From Lactarius indigo (lineage: Eukaryota; Basidiomycota; Agaricomycetes; Russulales; Russulaceae), in the NCBI GenBank assembly GCA_025766275.1, contig JAFKAC010000134.1, positions 1 through 64,000 on the forward strand: a stretch of 64,000 nt of DNA. The letters are read 5' to 3'. Below the pieces are notes generated by a model, which did no database searches, was not told where the DNA came from, and worked only from the letters and a program-made list of their open reading frames with translations. A program made the position numbers and the translations under genes. Shown here piece by piece: positions 53,358-64,000 of this stretch (positions within the stretch are counted from its first letter, which is position 1; every line of letters begins with the position of its first letter).

Positions 53358-56300
53358 TAGTGATGGGAAGGTCCGGTTCTGAACTTCGGTCCGAACCCGA
53401 ACTGGACCGGCCCGGACGCCAATTGAGGGGTCCGGTTCGGCTATTTGCTTGAACCGGACCAGTGGTTCCGTTCACCGTTCGGCAAAATCCCGAACCCAAG
53501 AGAACGCGTTCGAATGCGTTTGAACGGAAATTCTTGACAGGTCTCAAAATACAATTGCTGGAGCCCAAATGACATGAAACTATTTTAGTTTGACTGCTAA
53601 GCAATGTGGAAATAAATTGTTGGGCTGGAAATGTCTTGTTGAAACCCCACTAGCGTGGGATTTTGTGTTGGTGGCGGCGTTGCCACATTGCAACTTTGCA
53701 ACGTGCACGTTTTTCCGAGTCAATTCTCAGCTCTTGCCGATTGTGCGTTTGTGTCCGTCCTGGTTCCAAAACTCATCCCAACACTCTTCAATATGCAACA
53801 GCCTCAATCTATCTCACCTGGGTGGGGGTCTTTGTTACCTCCAGTCCTTCACTAGCTGTGAATTGATCGCTCATCAATCACCGTGATTGATGATGACCGA
53901 TCTTGTCCGAGTCCTTGGTGGTGAGTTACTAGTCGCCTTGTCTGTCAATTGTACACCTGAGTTAACTAAAGTAGTGTGTTCAGGGTACTAGTAGGGTAAT
54001 GCATTCAGCGTAGAGTAGTGTGTTCTGGCTTGTTCCCTTTTTCAGGGACTACTGTTAGGCCGAAAAATATCTATAAAGTGGGTCCCTTCTCTCTCGAAAA
54101 CCTCACCCCACTGAGCTTCTCATAGTTGTACTACACATGTCTTTCTCTTCGAGTTCACCAGACCTTGGGCATGCTGTCCGTGCCGATGGCACCCTAAAGG
54201 ACGCATCTGAGATCACCTGGACCTATGATGTCGATGAGTCGATTTCCTTTCCGCTGGCACCTTCGGATGACTCTGGCGGCCAGGTGGCCACTCTAAACTG
54301 CCATTCTGATGGCTCACATCTGCTCTCCTCTGGACTTTGCCGGACTGGCCGTGTCCCTCGCCCATCACAGCGTGCTCTTGAAGCGGCTTCAAATGGCTCT
54401 GTCGGCACACATCTGAACACCAAACGCAAGGCCCCGAGTGCCCCTGATGTCACCAATCGTCGTGTCTCACGCAAGGTTGACACTGTTGTGGACGATGATG
54501 ATGCTGATCACAGTGAATCGGGTGACGGCGCTACCACTGAGCCTGCAGATGATGACTATGAGTCCATCATGGCGATGGCTGATGCAGACAACCAGGTGAG
54601 TCTTCTGCTCTCATCTTTGGTATTCTTTTCTCATCAACTTCTCAGGCGATCAACTCTAGAGCCCGAGTTGATCGTACGGCTGACATACGCCTCATCTTTC
54701 GTCGAGACCAGGAGCACAAGCACCCAGATACGGGCAAGACTCAGGATGGCCATTGGTGCAAAGTTTGTCTGTACGTGCTTTCATTTTTATCTAGCTTTAT
54801 TAGTTCACTAACTGGATGCATGAAGGGAGAGCGGCTTGGTCAAACGAAGGGCGTGTTTTTTAACAGGAAGCACAAGTACACTGCGCACGCATATTGCTAG
54901 GTAAGACATGACTTTGATTAATTTGCGATATTCTGAACTTTTTCAGGCATCATGCCGATCTGTACCGCAAACGCTGCAAGACACTCGGTATTGAGCCTCA
55001 TCCCCGTGCCCTTTTCCGTTCCCCAAACAATTCTGGTCAGGATGGGTAAGGGTTTACTTATCGTTGTGTTTTCTCTGTACTGATCAATGTGCCTTCATGC
55101 AGCCAAACGCAAACCAGTCTGGTGGCTGTTCTTACCCGCATGCCAAAGTCTCCCCCATTCACCAATGTGGGACTGCTCGATTACATCATTGAGCTTATCG
55201 TTTGCGAAGATGAGGTACGTGGGACTGTATCATTTTATGTGAATCGTTTTGACCATTTATCAAACCTTCAGGCCTTCCGTTTGATAGAACAGGGCAGTTT
55301 TCGCCGCCTCCTTATGTACTGTCGACCAACACTTTCTGAGAAAGACATTCCACACCGCCACACACTCCGTACTGAGATACTTCGGCGTGCACACCTCGCA
55401 GAGGGAAGGGTTCGCGAGAACATGAAGAACCTTCCCTCCAAGGTCTCATTTACTTTTGACACGTGGACTTCGCAGCCTGGTGACCCATATATATCTCTTA
55501 CTGCTCACTATGTCGACGCACCTGCCAATAACCCAAACGCATGGGAGTTGAAATCTGAGCAACTTATATTCCAGGAGATCGAGGGACGACACACAGGTAA
55601 GAATATAGGGGAGATTTTGAGCTCCACATTAGGTCGGTATGAGCTTCATGGCAAGGTGCGCTATTCTGCTATCTTCCTTTTTTTTCTACTTTCACTGAGT
55701 TACCGTTCACCCGCAGATTGGTTGGTTCACTAGTGATGGGGCAGCTGTGAACCGTACAACTATCCGCGTGCTCCAGGACAAGCTCACCGACACAGAAGTT
55801 GGATGGGCCGCTGTGGAACATGACATGCTGTGAGTGCCATGCGTTAATGACATTCCCTCTTCTAATGTAAAACTTAGGTGTATGGAACACTCTCTACACC
55901 TTGCGGCAAAGTATTTTGTGCAAAATGTCGCGCCGAGTTTTATTTCCGCCACCAATAAACACGACAATCCCGATGACGACACAGACTCAGAGGATGATAA
56001 ATTTGACTCTGGTGATCCACTTGGAAAAGCGCATGCGTTAGCCAAGCAGGTAGGTCCTTCCTGTGCTTCTTGGAACCCTTAGTTGACTGATGCACGCTAC
56101 AGATTCGTATGTCACCCCAAGCAAAAACATTTTTCCGCCACTCGTGCATCCAAGTGTCAGCCCCACAACTTGAACTTGTGTTATGGGCTCATACGCGATG
56201 GGGATCACTCTATCAGTTTCTAGAGCGTTTTCTCAACCTCAAAGTGGTGCGTCTGAACTGTCTGCCAGTGTGGGGTAAAAGGTGTTCACGCTACTTCATA

Positions 56301-57925
56301 GGCAATCAACCGGTTTACCCTTCTTGCCGATGAAAGTGAACATGTACCCCGTCTATCCAACCATCGTTGCTATTCTGACTTCCAGCTGACTCGGAGAGAT
56401 TGGGAACGGCTTACAAGTATGAGGGACGCATTGAGGGTGAGTTTCTTTGGTTTTGACTTATTGTATTTGAATGCTTACTCGTGTCTGCTTAGGAGCCAGC
56501 AAACCTCCAGCAGACCTTTTCAAGTGTTCAATCCCCCACTGTCTGGCGTATTGTTTCTAGCTTTGAGTTTCTTATTAAGTGCTGGGAATTGATGGCTACG
56601 AAACCTCAATATGAAGAACTCAAGGACGGACTTGACAGTGGTGTCAAGAGCCTTAAGAAGTGGTATGGCCGTGTCAATGGTACATCCTCAGCAGTACTTC
56701 ATCTGCCTTGGTAGGTGTTATGCTCTGTTGTTTGGGGTTTTTTTTGACTGACTTCTTCGTGATAGTTCTTGACCCTAGTGTTAAAGATGTCTACTTCAAA
56801 CGCCGGTGGGACAGTGTGTGGTATGCTGTGGGCATCAAGCAACTTGAAGAAGTGGTATGTATTGTTTCTTTCTGATTGATCAGTGTGAGATGCTGAGACC
56901 ACGCAACCAGTTTGACAGGTATTATATCGCATCAACTCCAAGTCAGGCCACAGTAGGGACCAATGACTCAGACAATGCCGGTATTGGTATATTCACTACT
57001 GACTCCGTTTTCTGTACTGACACCTACATATCAGCAAGTAAACCCTCCATACAAGGGCCACCATCTTATTATGGTGGTTCTTATGTTCGCGAGGCCGTTC
57101 AAGTGTTCCAGCAGCAAGAGAAGGTCAGCCCTCAGGGACGAGCTACAACAGTACCTCAGTTCTGGGGTCGAGGATACAACCAATGTTCTCAGTTGGTGGG
57201 GGGTGAGTTTGATGTCTTCTCTGAGCACTTACACGGCGTGTCTAACTAATCCAGAGTAACACTAGATACCCAACTTTGAAGCAGATCGCACAGGGACTAC
57301 CTTGCAATCCAGGGGTCAGCAACCCAGTCGGAGCGTGCGTTCAGTAGTGGAGGGATCACTGGGTGCTCACGGAGAAGCAAGTTGCAGACAGAGGTCTTTG
57401 AAGGACTGCAGATACTTAAGAGTGCCTATAAGAATGGGCACATTTCTGCAGTCACACAGGCAACACTCCACGCTGATACCTTGAAAGAGTCCTTAGATGG
57501 TGACAATGAGATTGATACCATATAACTTGGAACTAGCTTTTCCTTAGATCTCGTAGCTTTGTTTTTACATATACACCCTAACTAATACATTGAATTTGTT
57601 CATTTCTACCACATAGACATCACATCTTTTGCAGTACACTTATATGGTGACTCCGTGAGTTTTGTTTGATTACATAAGCAAGATCCTTGATGTAATGGTT
57701 CGGTTCAGTGTCCTGAACCTCCCTGAACCTGAACCGAACTCCGAACCTCAAGATATGGTCTGGTTCGGGGTTCAGAAGCCCCCTGAACCTGAACTGAACC
57801 ATGTGAACCTGAACTGAGGTTCTGGTTCAGGGTTCAGCAAATCCCCTGAACTGAACCAATGGTCCGGTTCTCAGTTCGGCCAAAAGAGGCAAAAAACCGA
57901 ACTGAACCGAACTTTCCCATCACTA
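53358..57925 (+). mobile_element. Full-length hAT transposon
   Basis: 4568 bp with ends TAGTGATGGGAAGGTCCGG and, inverted, TAGTGATGGGAAAGTTCGG, 8-bp target duplication TTTGCAGC, subterminal GGTTC-rich regions on both sides and one multi-exon transposase gene. Its ends are close to those of the non-autonomous element at 20569-21812. Confidence 0.95.
54137..57525 (+). pseudogene. hAT transposase, multi-exon, one frameshift
   Basis: Starts at ATG 54137; stop TAA 57523-57525. Supported exons include 54137-54595, 54646-54770, 54830-54900, 54947-55045, 55103-55214, 55272-55655 and 55727-55829, then five or more to the end. Introns are 43-70 bp. A BED zinc finger spans exons 2-4 (HWCKVC, AAWSNEG, then ..RHHADLYRK). 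The catalytic core has FTFDTWTSQPGDP, GWFTSDGAAVNRT, a LCMEHSLHLA His motif, TRWGS, and LDPSVKDVYF. The end is the dimerisation domain (LAIQGSATQSERAFSSGG). Within the BED finger a T-run at 54856-54861 is one base short of what the family frame needs, so translation shifts and meets a stop at the end of exon 3. All else looks intact; a sequencing error in the homopolymer is possible. Confidence 0.85.
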
Positions 57926-57933
57926 TTTGCAGC

Positions 57934-58213
57934 TAAGTTACCGATAATTGTTGAAGACGCTACTACTAACTATCAGCTAACTGAACAATAACTATCAGCT
58001 AACCGAACGATGACTACGATCAAATTGACGAAAAAAGTCCGGGATATGTTTTTTTTTTGAGGGGGTTATAAAAAATAAAATGACGAGATATTCCCGGGTA
58101 TAGAGCCCACTGTTGACTGGCACAGAAGTTAGAACATTCGAAATACAAAAAGGAGAACGTACAGTGAGTCTGATTGGGATCAGACAATTGATTGTTGAAA
58201 TCACATCATGCGC
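57934..58213. other. Spacer with no gene
   Basis: No coding frame with content; short direct repeats AACTATCAGCTAAC occur near 57966-58005. Confidence 0.5.
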
Positions 58214-60436
58214 TTAGTCTTCAAGATCTTCGAAGTCAAGTGCCGCAATTGGCACACTGGAGCCAACACCAACATCGACAGCAGCACTATCGCAGTCGCT
58301 TACTCAGTACCATGTTAGGATAGACAAAGACGAACTCACCTTGCCTGGGTATATATTTCACTCATCATGGCACGGAACGCACCACTGCGCCTCTCCTTGA
58401 TTTGATGCAGTGTGTTGATATGGCCATTATAAACATCCAAGTACGCCGAGGCCGAGAACTCTGTGACTTGCTGTTCACCCGTACGCCACTCATATAGAGT
58501 TGCATAGAGCTAATAGATTTGGTTAGCTTACTCATGTACATACTGTAGACAGAACTCACCGCTGTCGCAACCAATGCAACCATTGGGATTGGAACTTCAC
58601 GCCGGTTTTCCCGATCACCACTCTCTGTGTATGCAAAGAAATGGGGAAAACGTGCCGCAAAGGATGTATTTCCTCCAGTGAAATACAGCTCCCGGATCAC
58701 TGTGATGATCCGGTCATTCCGATATGGCCGTGTTCGCCTCTCGAGTCTGCGAGTCGCCCTAGGCTGACTAAATGTTAGCTAGAGTCAGCTTGAAGGACCA
58801 AACTTACCAGTCCCACCGTCGGAAAAGTGTAGTTGTAGTTTGAGAGTTGATGTCGGACACTTTCGATGATCTCCTCACGCGAAGCCATGGCCAAAAAGGT
58901 CGGCAATGTGATGGCATTGCACCGTTCTCTAACCTCGGCCCTGAAAAGGGAGATGCGAGCGCGTGGCTTCAAACAGTGAGGGTGAGGTCATCACCGGCAA
59001 CAAGATACGCTAACACTTACCAAAGGTATAATCCTCGCCAAGTACTCGTCGTCTTCCATAAGACGCTTATAGAGCATCGATGCTACCGGGCCATACGAAT
59101 ACGCGGCAGAAATAAGAGCATCACGAATAAATGTAAAAGCACGATTCAGGTTGGGGAATGCGTCATTGAACAGCATTGCTGCCCGAACATTTTCGATAGC
59201 TTCTTGAATAACTGCGCGTATAAGGGGACGCTGTGCAGTGAGCATAAGTCTTGTTGAACCCGGAGCAAAAGAAAGGTCAGTATTCGAGGGCCACGTAGAC
59301 TCGGATACAGCTGTAATGCTGTCCTGGGCCTGGCGAACACTCGGTGGAACTATGGCTGCTATTATTAAGATGAGTCAGAGAGATATAAGATACGACAAAA
59401 TAACTCACCTGATGTTGATGTGCGCGGCGCCGATGTGCACGACACTGATATGCGCGGCACTGAGGTAGGTGGCGGCGATGTAGAGCCAGGTAACACGGTT
59501 GTGGGCGCTGTCGACAGCGTGGCGCCATGCCCGAGTGACATGTCAGTGGTCAAAACCCGGGGGGCCCTGGCCCGAGTGTACCTACCGATGGCCACGGAGG
59601 CACTTGTGGTTCCCGAACCTTGCCAGGTGGGTCTCTACAAGTGTGGTTAGGAATGGACAATTCAAAGTGGGACCACAAACTCACCTCGTTTGCCGTCGCC
59701 CCAGAGGGTCCAGCACGCGGTCCCTGGGTATGATCTACCGCTGAGTCATCGATCCAGTCGTCTTCGTTTTCAGACTGGGGATCATCGGCGCTGGGATCCA
59801 CGGGAGTATCGAGAGTATCAGTGGTGAGCTGGGAGATGGAGGAGAGACCGTAGTAGCCAGGGTAGAAAGACGTCGCTGGAAGAAAACCCAAAGTAAACAA
59901 TCAACAAACAAACAAATGAAAACAATTTGTAAGCAGTCATCTTACTTTGTTGCAACGCGGGCTGCTTTCCCTTGCCGCCCCCACTGCCCTCACCCTCAGG
60001 GGCTCTCTCAGGCTCTCTCTCAGGCTCGGCTTGCGCGTCTTCGTTTGTCAATTTGAGCTGCATTGGGTGACTATCGGCTGGGCCTTTGGACATTTGGTAA
60101 GTAAATCACTCTTGATCTATGTGGCTCTTACTTACCCTTGCCCTTGTCGCCATCTCGTGCCCTTTTGGGAGGGCTGGGCTGGACTTCTGAAGTGGCAGGG
60201 ATGTCGGGATTGTCATGGGGAAAGGTATGTTTCCCATTTCCTGATTATAGTGTGAGCTGTGTCTAACTTGAGGTTTCGGACATACCATTCAGGACACCTT
60301 GAGGTTGGGTCTGGTTGTCGACCCCTTGACCACCAATGGCATTCGCCTGAGTCGATGTATTTTCACCTGTAGCACCTTCTAATAAAGCCTGGTTTCTCTG
60401 TGACCCCCTCGTTGACTGACGTGTGCGACGTGCCAT
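58214..60436 (-). CDS. DUF6532-type protein, 11 exons, apparently intact
   Basis: Minus-strand gene from ATG 60434-60436 to TAA 58214-58216. Ten short introns with GT..AG borders give a consistent reading. The N-terminal third is low-complexity: MARRTRQSTRGS, a KRARDGDKGK basic patch that may be a nuclear signal, and a Glu/Pro repeat EPEREPERAPEGEG. It is followed by an acidic/Ser-rich segment. The conserved C-terminal domain has RLMLTAQRPLIRAVIQEA, FIRDALISAAYSYGP, RCNAITLPTFLA, LSNYNYTFPT, RPYRNDRIITVIRELYF, FPHFFA and the YNGHINTL region. This is the DUF6532 domain common in agaricomycetes; its function is unknown. The start was chosen at the first ATG before the conserved basic region; an upstream in-frame extension is hydrophobic and less likely. 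Confidence 0.75.
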
Positions 60437-61723
60437 CAAGAATTGGTTGAGACGGATAAAGAACGGAAAGAGGGGAATAAATGTGTAGAACAAATAAGGA
60501 ACGAAAGGAATGGGAGTGCGTATAATTGTTAAAATGAGTGTGCGGTTCACGCAGATGGGGTGTCTTTGACTTAGACCTGCCCCGACAGTTCTGCGAAGGT
60601 CTTACGAAGGAATGAAAAGTTGCAACGAAAAATGATGTCGTTTATTGAGCATACTCTACGCCTTATATACCTCGAGTGTAGGTAAGAGTGGTGTGGTCTA
60701 AGATGCCAAGTCGAATTACGAGAGGGAAGGTAGCGCGAGTGGGGGGAAGTAAGTAAGGAAGGTGTCGGTAGCAACAGAGTCCGAGAGTCAGAGGGGTGAG
60801 GATATCGTACATGAGCAAGTCCCGAGGTTGACGGTGTCGAATTTTGAGAGGGAAGGTGGCGCGGGTAGGGGAAGGTAAGTAAGGAAGGATGAGGGTCGAT
60901 AGCAACAAAGTCCGAAAGTCAGAGGGGTGAGATCACCTTACGCGAGTAGACCCCGAGGTTGGCGGTGTTGAACTAAGCGGAACAGCAATGAAACGGGGTA
61001 TGTAGGTAGCAAAAGTAAAGTAAACGGCATGTATCTTGGTTGTAGTCCGAAAGGAACGCGAGGAGAAGGAGCGAGATATGGCCATAAAGGCGGCACGAGT
61101 TGGTATCAATGAGGCACAGCCAGCGGAGGTGACGCGAGTTGGTCACGACGGGGCGCACTGATAGAAGATGAGGGTGAGTTTTTGAGATCTGAGAAAAGAA
61201 AAGTCAGGCGTACCTTTTTCCGAAACAATCAGCATAGCTCCTGGGCCTATCACCGGCCGAAGGTGTATGCATTCACAATATTACAGGGCCGAGAAAAGGT
61301 GAGGTATAGGAAGGCTCGCAACGCTGGGAATGGAAGGTAATAAGTTTTGAGGCGAGACCCTTGACGATGCTTTGGGCGAGTCGCCTTCGGGTATGGTGAA
61401 GGTGGACGAGGAGGGCCATCAGCGTCGGAGTAGTTGGGCATTTTGGCGAAGGGGAAGGAACGACTGAGGTTGAGACGAGATGATGGAGGAAGGAAAGAAA
61501 AGAATGTTGTGTACATCGAGGCGAGCGATGGGAAATTTTGATGAAACGCGAGGACCGCAGATCTTCCCAGAAAGAGAGCCGAGTCACGTGTCAGACCGAA
61601 GACTCTGAAACGACCAAGAGCTTTCATCATTTTGCTCACAAGGGCCGCAAGGGCCGCGGCACCCATACAATTCGGACCGGCTCATCGCTGACTCATCGCA
61701 TTCGTTCTTCTTTGTCTCCCACC
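60437..61723. other. Intergenic region between divergent DUF6532 and Plavaka genes
   Basis: 1.29 kb without a supported gene; both neighbours are transcribed away from it, so it holds both promoters. It includes the tandem repeat at 60690-60960. Frames at 61250-61666 (minus) are not convincing. Confidence 0.5.
60690..60960. repeat. ~126-bp tandem repeat, two copies
   Basis: GTCGAATTACGAGAGGGAAG at 60710 and GTCGAATTTTGAGAGGGAAG at 60836 start two diverged units that share GTAAGTAAGGAAGG, GTCCGA(G/A)AGTCAGAGGGGTGAG and CCCGAGGTTG. Confidence 0.8.
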
Positions 61724-64000
61724 ATGAGCACTTCGTTTGTCCGCTGTACTGGCTGCGGTAGAAATTTTACCCCTCAAGGTCATTCTCAACATGTCACCAG
61801 GACTCGGCGGGTGGGGTGTCGTATTATGGAACAATCGGAGCATCAACGGATGGCATCTTGATTGGACCCTCAAGCCGTGTCTTCAGTGGTGCCAAACCAT
61901 GTTTCAAGGCCGTGCGACTCCACTAGTTCAAGACTTGGTAGTGGATACCATTCAGAACCCGAAGCTCTTTCGGCTGACGAGAATGCCTTGGCAACACATG
62001 AGGCTTCTAGTGCCGTGACACCGGATGAAGGTAAGTCTCCACTTTGCCACGAGTCGTACTAATACAAACATGCTAGATGGTGACGAAATTGTGGCAGAGG
62101 ATTTGGCTGACACAGAGGATACTAACGCGTTCGACATTTTAGCTAGGGACGTCAACTTCTCATCTTTGGCCAGTTCAAATCCGGAACCTCCTGATGTGAC
62201 CCTGTCGTCAGCACCGCCCCCAGAAGGTTACGTCGTGACTGGAACAGAGTCATCCCATCCAGGTGTGTTGATTATCGATCGGTTTCCTCACGGATCTCCA
62301 GGCGCACCAGTTCCTAGTGTCAATCAAGGGTTGTCCGCGTATGAGGTGATGCGCAATGCGCTTGGAGACGCAGCGTGGGCACCATTTCGATCTCAGTGCG
62401 ATTGGGAGGTCGCGTGTTGGGCCAAGATGCGTGGGCCATCGTCTTCAGCAGTAACAGAATTACTCGCGATTCCTGAGGTACGGATCTCGTCATACGATTT
62501 TCTATCGCACAACTGAGTGTCCTAAGGTCGTCGAAAGGCTCGGTTTGTCGTACAGCACCAGCAATGAGCTGAACAGCATCATCGACAAGTTGCCGGGCCC
62601 TCCCCCCTTCAAGAGCGACGTCCTTGAAGTAGGGGGGGAACACCTACAATTTCACCATCGCGATATCATACTTTGTATCCAAGCACTCTTCGGGAAGCCT
62701 GAGTTCGCACGAGATCTTGTATTCGCTCCAGAGCGACACTATGCCGACGCTGAGCGGATATGTCGAGTCTACAGCGAGATGCATACCGGGGACTGGTGGT
62801 GGTCCGTACAGGTGCGTGGCTGAGCCCTTTGTTGAATGCAGGTACTCACTGGTATTCTAGACCTCTCTCGAATCGATTCAACTCGGCGCGACAGTAGTTC
62901 CCGTCATTATCTCCTCTGACAAGACACAACTTACGCTCTTCCGCGGGAAGAGCGCGTATCCGATCTACCTCACAATTGGCAATATACCCAAGGACATCCG
63001 CCGAAAACCATCTAGGGGAGCCCAAATGTTGATCGGTTACATTCCGTCAACGCGACTAGAGGGTATAGGGAACAAGGCAGCCCGGCGCCGTGCTCTCGCT
63101 AACCTGTTTCACGCGTGCATGGACAAGGTACTAAGTCCAATCCATTCGTATGGAGAGGATGGCATTGTGATGATGAGCGGTGATGGCACCTGGCGGCGGT
63201 GCCATCCTATTTTTGCTGCCTTTGTTGGCGACTACCCTGAGCAGACGCTCGTGACATGTACTTACAATGGCCGCTGTCCCAAATGTACTGTTCCTCGTGG
63301 TCGACTTGGCGAGTTCCTTCGATTCCCAGCCCGAGATCTCACAAATGCATTTGACACCTTTCTTTTGGCAGACGAAAACACGTCCGGTTTTCACGCGGCT
63401 TGTCGTGAAGCTGGTCTCAAGCCCATATACCACCCATTTTGGCAACACCTCCCACTCGCAAACATCTACATTTCGATCACTCCGGATGTGCTTCACCAGT
63501 TGCTCCAGGGTGTCTTGAAGCACCTCGTATCGTGGCTCACCAGTTCAGTTATATTCGGTGCAAGGGAGATCGACGCGCGGTGCCGATGCTTACCACCAAA
63601 TCATCACATCACGCTCTTCCCAAAGGGCATTACCGGTCTCTCGCGCATTTCAGGGAAAGAGCACAAAGCGATGTGCCGAATTCTGATCGGCCTCATTGTT
63701 GACATTTCTCTTCCAGGTGGGCGGGTGCCGTCGCGTGTGGTTAGAGCCACCCGCGCACTCCTCGACTTCATTTATCTCGCGCAGTTTCCGTCCCATACAG
63801 CACAGACACTCCAACGCCTCGAGGACTCCCTCGCAACTTTCCATCAAAATAAAGATATTTTTGTTGACGTTGGCGTACGCGAGAATTTCAACATCCCCAA
63901 ACTCCATAGCCTCCTTCATTACGGCCATTCTATCACTTTATTTGGCACTACTGACCATTACAACACGGAGCAAACGGAGCGCCTGCACATCGATTTCACC
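61724..64000 (+). pseudogene. Plavaka-type (CACTA-like) transposase, partial, one TGA
   Basis: Exons 61724-62030, 62077-62477, 62527-62811 and 62861 to the window end join in a single frame with introns of 46-49 bp. N-terminus: a C2H2-like finger (CTGCGRNFTPQGHSQH). A TGA at 61859-61861 interrupts the first exon in frame; CGA to TGA explains it. Further on: an acidic linker, WAPFRSQCDWEVACWAKMRGPSSS, FHHRDIILCIQALFG, GDWWWSVQ, then the catalytic region SGDGTWRRCHPIFAAFVGDYPEQ, CPKC, YHPFWQHLPLANIYISITPDVLHQLLQGV and HYGHSITLFGTTDHYNTEQTERLH. This matches Plavaka transposases of basidiomycetes. The 3' end and the element borders are outside the window. Confidence 0.85.

Noticed and set aside
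54867..54900. A reading of the hAT BED exon that ends in TAG at the splice donor, suggesting a nonsense mutation
   Set aside because: The zinc-finger motif and the phase of the next exon fit only if the T-run at 54856-54861 had one more T; a frameshift explains both the wrong residues and the stop.
1..64000. tRNA, rRNA, CRISPR or bacterial operon features
   Set aside because: None seen; spliceosomal introns, chromodomain retrotransposons and F-box genes mark a basidiomycete nuclear genome.

Overview
The window is a transposon-dominated stretch of a filamentous fungus genome, almost certainly an agaricomycete (mushroom-forming basidiomycete). The evidence is short 45-60 bp introns with GT..AG borders, chromodomain Ty3 retrotransposons, Plavaka, hAT and Mutator-like DNA transposons, F-box proteins in dispersed copies, and one DUF6532 gene. 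No rRNA, tRNA or CRISPR is visible. Only a few single-copy-looking host genes survive (a CmcJ-like oxygenase-family gene at 47466-48385, F-box genes at 44.9 and 49.3 kb, the DUF6532 gene at 58.2-60.4 kb).

Layout. 1-1536 is the 3' end of a Ty3 element (element A) that landed in the gag of a minus-strand Ty3 element (B, 1537-3886). B abuts a decayed minus-strand DDE transposon remnant (4.0-5.3 kb), a 79-bp tandem repeat (5.87-6.18 kb) and a ~120-bp minisatellite (6.78-15.39 kb). The minisatellite is itself split by a poly(A) retrocopy and by a young, complete Ty3 element (7254-14903, TSD CTCAC, LTRs identical by eye). 16.5-22.0 kb is one old minus-strand Mutator-like (MULE, SWIM zinc finger) transposase gene broken by a fold-back hAT element and two solo LTRs; a third solo LTR lies just beyond its 3' end. 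22.9-41.1 kb is a three-level nest: minus-strand Ty3 element C (22897-25301 and 40801-41120) contains minus-strand element TGTTA (25302-40795), which contains plus-strand element ATCAG (26876-33994) and a solo LTR (35569-36069). A Ty1/copia 3' fragment follows (41.1-42.9 kb). 42.9-53.2 kb holds four related F-box loci in different states of decay, the CmcJ-like gene and a Rab-GTPase fragment. 53.36-57.93 kb is a full-length hAT transposon, 58.2-60.4 kb the DUF6532 gene, and 61.7 kb to the end a Plavaka transposase gene cut by the window edge.

How the parts work. The Ty3 elements share an unusual replication layout visible at base level. In four LTR families the 10-11 nt immediately after the 5' LTR (normally the tRNA primer-binding site) are the exact reverse complement of a stretch 30-34 nt downstream of the LTR TATA box, i.e. 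of the predicted mRNA 5' end. That is the Tf1-type self-priming arrangement, with sequence covarying between families. The leaders contain no ATG (one exception upstream in B), and the gag frame opens with no ATG, with GTG at the same place in several families. Pol extends past the chromodomain into a conserved extra domain followed, in two families, by zinc knuckles. Decay is dominated by CpG to TpG/CpA change: all eight in-frame stops seen in the better-preserved reading frames are TGA, all explainable as CGA to TGA.
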